This document shows, in pieces, positions 10,401 through 19,219 of a stretch of DNA of 64,000 bases. Each line of letters begins with the position of its first letter. The first letter of the stretch is position 1. The translations under genes and the position numbers were made by a program. The stretch covers positions 1 through 64,000 of the forward strand of contig CANGMP010000001.1 of the NCBI GenBank assembly GCA_947455165.1, in the 5' to 3' direction. The notes below the pieces were generated by a model. The model made no database searches, was not told the DNA's origin, and saw only the letters and a list, made by a program, of their open reading frames with translations. Source of the DNA: Acidimicrobiaceae bacterium. Lineage in GTDB: Bacteria; Actinomycetota; Acidimicrobiia; Acidimicrobiales; RAAP-2.

Positions 10401-10971
10401 GGCGTTCGAGGTTCTCCTGAGTCTGGCCGAGGCGGCGCTCGGCGCGCTCCTTGCGACGGCGGTGCTTCAAGACTCCGGCCGCCTCTTCAATAACGGCACG
10501 GCGGTCTTCACTGCGAGAGTTGAGGACTGAGTCGAGCTGACCCTGCCCAATGATCATGTGCTGCTGACGTCCAACGCCGGAGTCGCTCAGCAGTTCTTGG
10601 ATATCGAGGAGTCGGCACGTGGTGCCGTTGATGGCGTACTCCGAGTCGCCATTACGAAAGAGGGTGCGCGAAATGGTGACTTCAGCGCCGTCGACAGGCA
10701 GACGACCGTCGGAGTTGTCGAGGGTCAGCGTGACTTCGGCGCGACCGAGGGCCGGTCGATTGGCCGTACCGGCAAAGATGACGTCTTCCATTTTTCCGGA
10801 ACGCAGCGCACGTGCACTCTGGGCACCGAGCACCCACGCGACGGCGTCCACGACGTTGGACTTACCTGATCCGTTCGGACCGACGACGGCCGTGACACCC
10901 TGCTCAAATTCGAGCGTGGTGGCGTCAGCGAAGGACTTGAAACCCTTCATAGTGAGACGCTTTAAAAACAT
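7486..10971 (-). CDS. smc: Chromosome segregation protein SMC
   Basis: Walker A GPNGSGKSNVVDAV, long coiled coil with hinge, LLSGGERSMAALAFLFA. Confidence 0.98.
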   Translation of the reverse strand: MFLKRLTMKGFKSFADATTLEFEQGVTAVVGPNGSGKSNVVDAVAWVLGAQSARALRSGKMEDVIFAGTANRPALGRAEVTLTLDNSDGRLPVDGAEVTISRTLFRNGDSEYAINGTTCRLLDIQELLSDSGVGRQQHMIIGQGQLDSVLNSRSEDRRAVIEEAAGVLKHRRRKERAERRLGQTQENLERLGDLVREVRRQMRPLERQAAAARNFADVDSELRNVRRALYSERLRVFEARRSELDTVLRDSDGRGRELRNELVRLDAQASAAAAEVASRREEHLASTLGQLQGLAERVRGTLGLIAERRRSVRASLEASADENVVANLEADAAKLTADLVELTTAEGELAPQREEVETARGSLVEAEAQYEATWGDAVAGQAEASLKSVTEQVELVSRSVASARQNAERITTRQLNATKRVEDVRAARETASSSKGEAERAVAEATVTHGQAVTLEREVDEKLRTAEQALREANDGAARAQARAEALARALEEFSGGGGRALIGELEGVLGAFLDLVEVAPGWEKAVESAAGASLGAVVVDGRTSAHAALSALRREGGAGLILPVVPGGSARPSAPQGCQSLRERVSARSGAPADVVRVLDALFARAFVANDWESGIDVALSNPDLVIVTAEGDRFDATGWRVASGRAVVTRSSVEEAHAAARAAADLVEPATEAALRLRTQNHEARTAVRESLNTLTKSEAALDRWMKELVRLEAELQTVETLVLTTESEATEATETLTSLEVELAGLTAQLPALEQSVADATQRAAWADEARTTLEAHRSQVTNLVNELARREAELGERRRLIETRQADVERRLAGHAAERAEAAERRQSLEFDLESLDRLEVIVRQAGEDVHTNQEALESTYREQLEASRAGAERLEALRRERTTVEARLVELGDSGRKAEIEQAELAIKITTLHESIRRDIEVEPNELGLVAAPELPEGVTLENRLVELETRINALGPINPLALEELTALEVRYQELDGQVADVRHARRELQEVVRALDEEIMTTFSSAMADVNEHFSTLIAMLFPGGQGRLILTDPEDLLNTGVEIEVRPMGRNVRRVSLLSGGERSMAALAFLFAVFRSRPSPFYMMDEVEAALDDVNLQRFLSLVADFRDEAQLLIVTHQKRTMESADALYGVTMVPGASSKVVSQRVKRQKES

Positions 10972-11043
10972 TCGGACGACGCTACCAATCTTTTGACGTG
11001 AGACTTTTCAGTTGTGGTCGTCCGACATACGACCGCTGTAAAT

Positions 11044-11949
11044 CTACGCCTGACAGCGCTCACAGTAAAATGAGAGGTATTCCTTCGTCTCTACGCGGGT
11101 TATTGGCGTCCGGCACTGGGTGCAGGGATCGCCCTCCCGACCGAAGACTTGGAGCTGCGACTGGTAGTTGCCACCCTTGCCATCAGGGTCGACCCAGTTC
11201 TCGGGGGCCACGGTGGCGCCACCGGTCTTGAGGGCTTCGGAGAGAACTTCAATCAACGCACGGTGCAGTCGGCGGGTCTCGATCGAACTAAGTGTCTCAG
11301 ATGACCGATGGCCCTGAATACCGGCCGTAAACAGTGACTCGGAGGCGTAGACATCACCGAGTCCAGCGAGAAAGCGCTCATCCTTCAACACGGCGTGAAC
11401 CGGCTCCTTGGCGACTTGCATCACAATGCCGAGGCGGTCCCAGCCAAACTGGTCGATGACCGGGTCCATGCCCAGCGGGGCCAGCTCGGGGATGGCTCGG
11501 CGAATGCCCTTGCCTTCTTCCGAGAGTGCGAGGCGGTCGACAAACTTGTTCAACTTGACCACCTCCCCATCGGCCGGACGCTCCGAGGCGTACATCTCGC
11601 TGGTGGGATTGGGGTCAATGAGGCGCAGCTCAGGACCCTGCGTGAAGGTAAAGACCACTTGCGTGTGCTTGGGCTTGGCGTCCTTGGCTCCCTGGGCGCG
11701 CAGCAGCTGACCGGTCGGGCCCGGGTCAATGACCAGCGTCGTCGTGTCGTCAAGGGAAATGAGGAGATTGCGACCCAGTCGGGCGACCGACTTGATAGCG
11801 CGGCCCTCAACCTTGGCCCGAAAGTCCTTGGCCGTTTTGTGGCGGCCCACGGTTCGGCCGTTGGTGATGGCCACGGTCTTTATCTTCTTGCCGGCCAACT
11901 CCTTAGCGAGTACTGCCCGGACAACTTCTACTTCAGGTAATTCAGGCAT
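11044..11949 (-). CDS. mutM: Formamidopyrimidine-DNA glycosylase
   Basis: MPELPEVEVVR N-terminus (ATG at 11949); zinc finger CTQCRTPITRVETKEYLSFYCERCQ. Confidence 0.97.
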   Translation of the reverse strand: MPELPEVEVVRAVLAKELAGKKIKTVAITNGRTVGRHKTAKDFRAKVEGRAIKSVARLGRNLLISLDDTTTLVIDPGPTGQLLRAQGAKDAKPKHTQVVFTFTQGPELRLIDPNPTSEMYASERPADGEVVKLNKFVDRLALSEEGKGIRRAIPELAPLGMDPVIDQFGWDRLGIVMQVAKEPVHAVLKDERFLAGLGDVYASESLFTAGIQGHRSSETLSSIETRRLHRALIEVLSEALKTGGATVAPENWVDPDGKGGNYQSQLQVFGREGDPCTQCRTPITRVETKEYLSFYCERCQA

Positions 11950-12631
11950 TGTCGCGCCCCTCCCACGCCATGAGGGCGGCCGATGCCTCGGCCACCTTCT
12001 TTGAACGTCCTGTTGCGGTGCCGCGTGCGACACCATCGATAGTCACAACCGCCGTATAGGTCGGGTCGTGGTCGGGGCCGGAGCCCACGACGTCATAGAC
12101 GGGCAGACCGCGGCCGGTCGTCGCGGCCCAGTGGCGCAACTGACTCTTGGGGTCGCTGTCTTGAGGCGAGGCGGCGGCGATACGCAGATCCTCGGCGAGG
12201 AGTTCTTGGGCCAGTGACGAGGCCGCCACGACACCCCGTTCGAAATAGACCGCGGCGATCAGCGCTTCGAAGGCATCGGCCAAAAGTGAGGGACGCGTGG
12301 CGCCGCCACTCTTGCGCTCACCCTTGCCCAGGCGAACTACCTCGCCCACTCCCAGGGCGAGGGCCACTCGGGCCAGCGTGGGTTCGTTCACGACGCGACT
12401 TCTGGCCAGCGAACCGGTCCCTTCGTCGAGCTCGGGATAGTCACGCAGAATTGCCTCGGCGATGGCGAGGTTCACCACGGCGTCACCGAGAAACTCAAGT
12501 CGCTCGTTGGACTCGGTGGAGTGCTCCGCGGCGAAACTCGAATGCGTCAGGGCTGTGAGGAAGTAGGAACTCTCCTCGTTAAGACCGAGGCGGTCAGCCA
12601 GCGCAGAAAGTGGCGAGGTCAGGACGACCAC
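11942..12631 (-). CDS. rnc: Ribonuclease III
   Basis: NERLEFLGDAVVNL, dsRBD at C-terminus; start approximate (GTG 12631). Confidence 0.96.
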   Translation of the reverse strand: MVVLTSPLSALADRLGLNEESSYFLTALTHSSFAAEHSTESNERLEFLGDAVVNLAIAEAILRDYPELDEGTGSLARSRVVNEPTLARVALALGVGEVVRLGKGERKSGGATRPSLLADAFEALIAAVYFERGVVAASSLAQELLAEDLRIAAASPQDSDPKSQLRHWAATTGRGLPVYDVVGSGPDHDPTYTAVVTIDGVARGTATGRSKKVAEASAALMAWEGRDNA

Positions 12632-12638
12632 GAACTCC

Positions 12639-12929
12639 CTAAGCGACCTGGAGCTTGGCAGCGACGTAGTCGACCGCATCCCCGACCGACTTGAGGTCCT
12701 CAAGGTCTTCGTCGTCGATGTGGAAGCCCGCAGCGCGCTCGGAGAGCTCGTCCTCGAGGGCTTCGACCAGCTCGATCAGGGCCAGCGAGTCGGCGCCGAG
12801 AGCCTCAAAGGTGTCGGACAACGAAATGGACGAGCCATCCTTTTCAAGAATTTCACCCAGTTGAGACTGAATAATGCTGAGAATCTCTTCCCGCGTAACG
12901 GGCTGATTGCTGTGCGTTTCGGCCGGCAT
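12639..12929 (-). CDS. acpP: Acyl carrier protein
   Basis: LGADSLALIELVEALEDEL phosphopantetheine site; ATG at 12929 with SD AAGGAG. Confidence 0.95.
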   Translation of the reverse strand: MPAETHSNQPVTREEILSIIQSQLGEILEKDGSSISLSDTFEALGADSLALIELVEALEDELSERAAGFHIDDEDLEDLKSVGDAVDYVAAKLQVA

Positions 12930-12993
12930 ATGCGCTCCTTTGCGTACCGTGAGTCTCAGACTACAGATTTTGAACCGCAAAACGCGGTTTCCC

Positions 12994-13974
12994 TTATGAA
13001 ATAGGGCGAATCGTGGTGCGAAGGGTCTCGACAATTCCGGCTGCGGACATTTCGGCACCCACGCGCAGCGCGTTCATGATTGCCGTGGCATTCGATGAAC
13101 CATGGCTAATGATGCAGATACCGTCGAGACCGAGCAGCATGGCGCCGCCCTGGTTGTCGGGACTTAGGTCGCCGGCGAGCGGCAACAAGTGGGGGAAGAG
13201 GACGTTGCCGGCTTCACGAGTGGCTTCGTCAGTTCCAATAACTTCAAGCAGCTTGCCCATAATGAACTTGAGGGAACCCTCGAGCGTCTTGAGGGCGACG
13301 TTGCCGGTGAAGCCGTCGGTAACAATCACGTCAACGGGCGACGGAATGAGATCACGGCCTTCGACGTTGCCCACAAAGTTAAGTTCGGCCAAAGCGGCCA
13401 GGAGCTGGTGGGTCTCCTTCACGAGGGGCGTGCCCTTGGTCGACTCTTCACCAATGGAGAGCAGTGCGACCTTGGGGTTTGCAATTCCAAAGCGCGCCTT
13501 GGAAAAGGCGTTGGCCATCTGGGCGAACTGGACCAGCATCTCTGGTGTGCACTCGGCATTGGCACCGGCGTCAACCATGACAGTGGGGGCCCGTCCGGGG
13601 TTCGGCAGCGGCGTAGCGATACAGGGGCGCACGACACCGGGCAGACGGCCCATGCGCAGCAAGGCTGCGGCCATCGTGGCGCCGGTGTTACCGGCCGAAA
13701 TCATGGCCGAGGCCTGGCCGTCACGGACGAGCTCAGCAGCTCGCACGAGGGAGGAGTCCTTCTTCTTGCGTACACCTTGGGCCGGATCTTCATCCATCCC
13801 GATTACTTCGGTGCAGGCAACAACGGGCAGACCCATGGGGTCGCCAATCAACTCAGGGGGTCCGACGAGTACTACGTCCAGGCCGAGTTCGTCGACAGCG
13901 CGTCGAGCTCCCGCCACCACTTCGTGGGGCGAGTGGTCCCCGCCCAGGGCATCCAGGGCTAGGGGAAGACTCAA
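12994..13974 (-). CDS. plsX: Phosphate acyltransferase PlsX
   Basis: LALDALGGDHSPHEVVAGA, ISAGNTGATMAAAL, VDAGANAECTPEML. Confidence 0.97.
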   Translation of the reverse strand: MSLPLALDALGGDHSPHEVVAGARRAVDELGLDVVLVGPPELIGDPMGLPVVACTEVIGMDEDPAQGVRKKKDSSLVRAAELVRDGQASAMISAGNTGATMAAALLRMGRLPGVVRPCIATPLPNPGRAPTVMVDAGANAECTPEMLVQFAQMANAFSKARFGIANPKVALLSIGEESTKGTPLVKETHQLLAALAELNFVGNVEGRDLIPSPVDVIVTDGFTGNVALKTLEGSLKFIMGKLLEVIGTDEATREAGNVLFPHLLPLAGDLSPDNQGGAMLLGLDGICIISHGSSNATAIMNALRVGAEMSAAGIVETLRTTIRPIS

Positions 13975-13975
13975 C

Positions 13976-14155
13976 TCAGTTGACCTCTATGGCAACACGG
14001 CCGTTGTACCAACCACACTGTGGGCAGACCACGTGGGGCAGCTTGGCCGTTGCGCACTGCGGGCAGATGCTGCGGCTGGGCAGCTCCAGACGCCAGTTCG
14101 AGGCACGACGAGCTCGCGTGCGGGCCTTCGAAGTCTTTCTCTTGGGAACAGCCAT
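13976..14155 (-). CDS. rpmF: 50S ribosomal protein L32
   Basis: MAVPKRKTSKARTRARRASNW...CPQC...CPQCGWYNGR (start 14155). Confidence 0.97.
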   Translation of the reverse strand: MAVPKRKTSKARTRARRASNWRLELPSRSICPQCATAKLPHVVCPQCGWYNGRVAIEVN

Positions 14156-14196
14156 CGTTCTTCTCTTTCGTCGCGACGAGCCGAACTCGTCGTTGC

Positions 14197-14742
14197 TTAG
14201 TTGCTTTCGGCCGACTGGTCGTCGTCGAAACGAAGTTCTGACAGTGTAGCCCAGCGCGGGTCTACCGGTGTCTGGCAGTCGCACGGGGTGATATTTCGGT
14301 CCACTCCGCAGATAGTGCAGAGTCCCTGGCACTCCTCGCGACAGAGTGGGGCGATCGGGAGTTCCAAAAAGACGGCGTCGTGGACCAAATGGCTCAAATC
14401 GACCGTATCGTCCGCAAACTCATAGGCCTCTTCGTCCTCACCGATCTTGTCGGAGAAGCGCTCATCGACGGGAATTTCAAGGATTCCCTGGATTTTTGAG
14501 GAGCACCGGCGGCACATGCCGTGCCACGGCACCTGCAGCACACCACGCATCCGCAGGCCCCCGCTGTAGCTATCGAGGCGGCCCTGGAGTGATACCTCGG
14601 CGTCAAAGTCGACGTCGCTCTCCCCTTCGCCACGGGCTTCGAACTCGTGGTGTTCGTCAAAGAGTCCGCGAACGCTGATCTCCTTGGTGGAGGGGATATC
14701 ACGCAGCAGATGCGCCACGGGGACGAGGTAGGGCGAAGTCAT
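14197..14742 (-). CDS. DUF177/YceD family protein
   Basis: Upstream of rpmF; CRRC, C-terminal CREECQGLCTICG motifs. Confidence 0.88.
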   Translation of the reverse strand: MTSPYLVPVAHLLRDIPSTKEISVRGLFDEHHEFEARGEGESDVDFDAEVSLQGRLDSYSGGLRMRGVLQVPWHGMCRRCSSKIQGILEIPVDERFSDKIGEDEEAYEFADDTVDLSHLVHDAVFLELPIAPLCREECQGLCTICGVDRNITPCDCQTPVDPRWATLSELRFDDDQSAESN

Positions 14743-14746
14743 TGAT

Positions 14747-15409
14747 CTAGAGGTCGTCGGGGTCGTAGAAGGCGTCCTCTACGACGGCGGGAGCCACGCT
14801 CAGTGGTCGGATGCCACCAACGAAGGGTTCCGGCTCGCGCGGACTACTCGGAACCGGCACGCTGATCTCTTCGACGTTGAAGGGGTTGGGATCGCTGCGC
14901 AGCTTCTCTCGCTGGGCCAGCGTCTGGGTGTGGAGACGTGAAAGGTGGTCATCAAACTTGAGCAGTTGGCTCTGAAGGTACTCGTTGGCCTCGTTAGTGA
15001 GAGTGCGCACCTGGGCGTGTGCGTGGCTCATGATCTCCTGAGCGCGCTCCTTGGCCCGCTCGACAATGGCCATACGGTCAACCAAAAGGCCGGCTTCGCG
15101 CTTGGCGGCACTGATGAGACGCTCACTCTCCTGACGCGCGTTAACCAAAATGGCCTCGCGCTCACGATTAGTCCGGTCAGCGAGACGGAGCTCTTCGGGC
15201 AGTGCCCGCGAAAGTTCATCGATGAGCTCGAGCACTCGCTCCCGGGGAATCATCACCGTCGACGAGAAGGGAATCTTCGAAGACCCTTCGAGCTCGGAGT
15301 AGAGCTCCTGGAGGATTGAATCGAACCCTCGTGATGGCGTCGAGGCGTAAAACGTCGCCGGCGCGGCGTCGCCTTCATCGCTGTAGTCAAAACCAAGGAA
15401 GTTGCTCAC
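14747..15409 (-). CDS. Coiled-coil (DivIVA-like) protein, function unknown
   Basis: Coiled-coil composition in the middle third; conserved position between coaD and DUF177 gene. Confidence 0.65.
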   Translation of the reverse strand: MSNFLGFDYSDEGDAAPATFYASTPSRGFDSILQELYSELEGSSKIPFSSTVMIPRERVLELIDELSRALPEELRLADRTNREREAILVNARQESERLISAAKREAGLLVDRMAIVERAKERAQEIMSHAHAQVRTLTNEANEYLQSQLLKFDDHLSRLHTQTLAQREKLRSDPNPFNVEEISVPVPSSPREPEPFVGGIRPLSVAPAVVEDAFYDPDDL

Positions 15410-15894
15410 AGGGTTCCCTCCGCAAATCGAATGTTGAATCGCTCCAGCACGGGGCGTGGCACGAAGGGGCTGACGTCACCGCCGAATCGGGCCACCTCGC
15501 GAAGAAGCTTGGATGCAATGAAGGAGTGAGCCGAGCTGGTCGGAATAAAGAGTGTTTCGACACCGGACAGCGAGCGGTTCATCTGCGCCATCTGCAGTTC
15601 ACTCTCAAAGTCCGACACGGCCCGCAGACCCTTGACGATGGCCGTGGCGTTGACGTCGCGAGCGACGTTGACGAGCAACGTCGCGATAGAGACGATACGA
15701 ACGTTCTTGATGTGTGCACAGGACTCGGCGATCATGTCGCGTCGCTCTTCGAGATCAAAGAGACCCTGGGACTTCTGCGGGTTGCGAATGGCGGCGACGA
15801 CGACTTCATCGAAGATTCGCGATGCCCGCTCGACAACTTCGAGGTGGCCGTTGTGGAATGGGTCAAATGACCCTGGAATCAAACCGACCGTCAT
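15406..15894 (-). CDS. coaD: Phosphopantetheine adenylyltransferase
   Basis: MTVGLIPGSFDPFHNGHLEVVERAS (ATG 15894). Confidence 0.97.
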   Translation of the reverse strand: MTVGLIPGSFDPFHNGHLEVVERASRIFDEVVVAAIRNPQKSQGLFDLEERRDMIAESCAHIKNVRIVSIATLLVNVARDVNATAIVKGLRAVSDFESELQMAQMNRSLSGVETLFIPTSSAHSFIASKLLREVARFGGDVSPFVPRPVLERFNIRFAEGTL

Positions 15895-16418
15895 GCCTCG
15901 TCCTCTCCGGTGGCGCTCAACACGGTGACAAGGGTAGTGCCGTACCGCTTCTCTTTCCCAACTGTCCATCCCGCAGGTGCCGGAGCGTATCGATCGTTTT
16001 CAATGATGGCCATGTGTGCTTGCGTACCGGCCAGGAGAGCCTCAACATCCAGTGGTCCGTACGGCGGATCGGCGAAAATCACACCGACTTCGGCGGGAAT
16101 GGTCCACTTGGGAAGCGACGCCTTCACGAAGTGAACGGTGCCCGGAAGGTTCAAATCTTCCCAGTTGGCTCGAGCCGCGGCCAAGCACTCGGCGTCGGCA
16201 TCCACGAAATAGCAGGTCACCGCTCCACGGCTCATGGCCTCAATACCCATCGCCCCAGAACCGCAGTAGAGATCCACGACTACTTCGCCCTCGACCCCAC
16301 CTCGGGCGTCGACCATGGAGAAGATGGCTTCACGGGCCATATCTGTCGTTGGGCGCACCGTAGGTGGCAACTTGGCCTTGAGCTGACGGCCGCGAGCGGC
16401 ACCACCGATAATTCTCAC
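15891..16418 (-). CDS. rsmD: 16S rRNA (guanine966-N2)-methyltransferase RsmD
   Basis: MRIIGGAARGRQL, DLYCGSGAMGIEAMSRGA, ADPPYG. Confidence 0.95.
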   Translation of the reverse strand: MRIIGGAARGRQLKAKLPPTVRPTTDMAREAIFSMVDARGGVEGEVVVDLYCGSGAMGIEAMSRGAVTCYFVDADAECLAAARANWEDLNLPGTVHFVKASLPKWTIPAEVGVIFADPPYGPLDVEALLAGTQAHMAIIENDRYAPAPAGWTVGKEKRYGTTLVTVLSATGEDEA

Positions 16419-16460
16419 GTGTTCAGGCTACTCACGGGGCATGACTGCCCCGAGGAGTGC

Positions 16461-17672
16461 TTAGTCCTCGGAGCGTCGACGTCCCAGCAGAACTGAGAGT
16501 GAACCCAGGATCATCAAGAAGCTGCCCAGCGCCACGAACGTGCGAACGTTTGAACCGGTGTGAGGCAAGACGGTCAACGTTGTTGTCGTGACCTCCTCGG
16601 TCGACGTCGTCGTTCCCGGTTCGGTCGTCGTCGTTACCTCTGACGTCGTGGTGGTCTCCGGCACGGTCGTAGTGGTTGGCGCCACCGTGGTCGTGGTCGT
16701 CGGTGGGACCGTCGTCGTCGTAGGAGCCACGGTCGTTGTGGTCGTTGGCGGGACTGTCGTCGTAGTCGTAGGTGCCACGGTCGTTGTGGTCGTTGGCGGG
16801 ACTGTCGTCGTAGTCGTAGGTGCCACGGTTGTAGTAGTCGTTGGAGCAACGGTCGTCGTGGTGGTTGCTGGGTTCAGCGTGAATCGAATAACGACACGGC
16901 CGCTTGCGCCATTGTCGCTGGCGCCAGTGACATAGTTGGCCGATCCGCCACCTCCGCTACCGGCAGTCGGCGCGACGAAGGAAGCGACATCGTTTGTTTG
17001 TGTCGCTGAACCACCGCCACATGAGGCAGTTCCAACAAACCACTCGTACTGCGATCCCACCGGTTGCATTCCGTTGTAGTTGTAGCCGATAGTTCCACCA
17101 CCGCCGCCGAAGCAGTCGTTGTCGCCATAAAAGAGCGAACCGGAAGTAACGAGCGAGTTGACCGTGACGCCGGCTCCGCCGTTGTAGCCACTGGCATCTC
17201 CACCAGCACCGGCACCGGCACCACCGCTGTAAGAGTCAGATGCGTAGTTGCCATTTGGCGGGGTCGCTCCATCCGCGCCCTGCATGGCCGACTCCAGCGG
17301 GTTCGATCCCTGTTGCACGCTCGAGGCAGTTGCGGCGGCACCAACCACGATCGACACACTGCCGGTATTCGACAAGTTGACGACCTTGACGGCGCCACCT
17401 TCGCCTGCGTATCCACCGACATACCAGTCGTGACCGTTACCACCACCACCAACGAGGAGTGCTTCGACCGTGTTGGCATTGGCTGGAGGTGTCCACGACG
17501 TCGACCCGGTGGTGGTAAAGACGGCCTCGCAGACCGTCGGCGAAATACTGGTAGCGCCCGCGCCACAGTTGAGAGGCGTAGAACTCATGGCGGTCGTGGC
17601 GAGACCGACGGTGCCACCGATCAGGGTGCCGGAAGCCACTGCAATACGAGTCGGGCGGCGAAATGAAGACAT
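16461..17672 (-). CDS. Secreted glycine-rich protein with Thr/Pro repeat stalk and C-terminal LPHTG sortase-type anchor
   Basis: N-terminal signal peptide, Gly-rich domain (WTPPANANTVEALLVGGGGNG...), (VAPTTTTTVPPTTTTT)n, LPHTG + hydrophobic helix + RRRSED; SD TTAGGAG. Confidence 0.88.
   Translation of the reverse strand: MSSFRRPTRIAVASGTLIGGTVGLATTAMSSTPLNCGAGATSISPTVCEAVFTTTGSTSWTPPANANTVEALLVGGGGNGHDWYVGGYAGEGGAVKVVNLSNTGSVSIVVGAAATASSVQQGSNPLESAMQGADGATPPNGNYASDSYSGGAGAGAGGDASGYNGGAGVTVNSLVTSGSLFYGDNDCFGGGGGTIGYNYNGMQPVGSQYEWFVGTASCGGGSATQTNDVASFVAPTAGSGGGGSANYVTGASDNGASGRVVIRFTLNPATTTTTVAPTTTTTVAPTTTTTVPPTTTTTVAPTTTTTVPPTTTTTVAPTTTTVPPTTTTTVAPTTTTVPETTTTSEVTTTTEPGTTTSTEEVTTTTLTVLPHTGSNVRTFVALGSFLMILGSLSVLLGRRRSED
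16590..16870 (-). repeat. Coding tandem repeat, about 48 bp per 16-aa unit (VAPTTTTTVPPTTTTT)
   Basis: cgttggcggg recurs at 16743 and 16791 (48-bp spacing) with near-identical intervening sequence; degenerate copies on either side. Confidence 0.85.
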
Positions 17673-17749
17673 TGATAACTCCTAAAGAATTATTTGAAAT
17701 CTTATAGGAAATAGCCTGTCGTCATGTACTTTTCTTCCGTGGCCCCAGC

Positions 17750-19219
17750 GTGAGCGCTCCTAGCGCTGCGGACACAGTCCGAACGCCGTCGGACTCCCTT
17801 CGCCACTGGGCAATCACCACCCCGTCAGCCGTGTGGATTGACACCGGCGACCAGGCTGTCACCTTCGCGGCGGCCGAACGAATGGCCGGCCAACTTCTGA
17901 GCTATCTGCGCACCTTGGGCTTTCAACGAGGCGACGTCGTGGCTCTCGATCTTCCGCCGACGCTCCACGCCGTCTTTACCGTGGCCTTGTTTCGGCTGGG
18001 CGCCATCTCCTGCGCCTACCCACGACTCGTGGTCCAAGGATCGTTCTCCTGCAATTGGCTGATCTCGGCCTCTGTCACTGAGTCCCCAGTGGCTGAACAC
18101 ACTCTTTATCTTGCGAGTCACAACATCTCGCTGATTGACGAACTCGAACCGATTGAAGCGACCGATCCACTTCAACATGACGAAGATTTTCGACTCATCT
18201 TCTCGAGTGGCACGACGGGCAAGCCCAAGCCGATCGCGGTGTCGTCAGACCTCATGGCCCAGCGTGCCGACCACTCGGTCGCCACCCGACCGGCCGGCTC
18301 CTCGTACTTCTGCGCTCTCGACTTTTCCACGACCGCCGGTTTGCGGACACTGTTGTGGTGTCTTCGCGAGGGGCTCTCCTATCTCGTCCCCGGCGATGGC
18401 GGGCGCAATCTGGCCCAGATGAAGCGACACCTAGTCGACGTGGCCACTATGTCACCAGACCAAATGAGAACGCTCTTGCAGGCCGCCGAGTCGGCCGGCG
18501 AACACCTCCCCGCGCTTCACTCGGTGGTGTACGCCGGCAGCTTCCTCGACCCGAAACTGGCAGAGCGATTCCGAAACTGGTTCGGTGTCAAGCTCTTCAC
18601 CAGCCTCGGCTCCACCGAGGCTGGCATCATCACCGTCCGCCCCTATGAATCAGACGACTCGAGCGATGTGGGCTATATCGTAGATGACCTCGAGTTCGAA
18701 ATCGTTGACGAAAACGATCAACCACTCCCCACCGGCACAGTGGGGAAGATTCGATATCGCCGGCCACGCGACCCCGTGGAGTACTTCCGTGACCCGGATG
18801 CCACGGCCCGAGTCTTTCGCCACGGTTGGTGCTATCCCGGTGACCTCGGTGAACTCACCGACGATGGTCGACTCCTGTTACGTGGGCGCGCCGATGACTT
18901 AGTAAACGTGGGTGGCGTCAAAGTTGATCCATCCATCTTTGACCCCGTGGCGCGCGAGGTCATCGGTGTCACCGACGCGGCCGGCTTTAGCTTCCGCGAG
19001 CCCAACGGCAGCGAAGTGCTCGCCGTCGCCGTGGTGACGACCTTCGGTTTTCGCGAACAGGAGTTGCTCGACGCTCTGGCTCAGGCCTTTGGCACTCGTC
19101 AGCCCACGGTCGTCGTGCAGATCGAAGCGATTCCCAAGACCGCCACCGGTAAGACCATGCGCAGCGAACTCGCGACTCTCGTCGAACAGGGCCTTGCCGC
19201 CACTCCCCCTACGACTTAA
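17750..19219 (+). CDS. AMP-binding enzyme (acyl-CoA/aryl-acid ligase family)
   Basis: LIFSSGTTGKPKPIAV, SLGSTEAGII, YPGDLGELTDDGRLLLRGRADDLVNVGGVKVDP, IPKTATGKTMRSEL. Confidence 0.92.
   Translation: MSAPSAADTVRTPSDSLRHWAITTPSAVWIDTGDQAVTFAAAERMAGQLLSYLRTLGFQRGDVVALDLPPTLHAVFTVALFRLGAISCAYPRLVVQGSFSCNWLISASVTESPVAEHTLYLASHNISLIDELEPIEATDPLQHDEDFRLIFSSGTTGKPKPIAVSSDLMAQRADHSVATRPAGSSYFCALDFSTTAGLRTLLWCLREGLSYLVPGDGGRNLAQMKRHLVDVATMSPDQMRTLLQAAESAGEHLPALHSVVYAGSFLDPKLAERFRNWFGVKLFTSLGSTEAGIITVRPYESDDSSDVGYIVDDLEFEIVDENDQPLPTGTVGKIRYRRPRDPVEYFRDPDATARVFRHGWCYPGDLGELTDDGRLLLRGRADDLVNVGGVKVDPSIFDPVAREVIGVTDAAGFSFREPNGSEVLAVAVVTTFGFREQELLDALAQAFGTRQPTVVVQIEAIPKTATGKTMRSELATLVEQGLAATPPTT

Noticed and set aside
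13013-14200. 395-aa ORF opposite plsX/rpmF
   Set aside because: Low-complexity Ser/Pro/Arg/Thr-rich shadow translation; real genes on the minus strand are certain.
16590-16870. Repeat array considered as CRISPR
   Set aside because: Contiguous in-frame Thr/Pro coding repeats with no spacers; no cas genes nearby.
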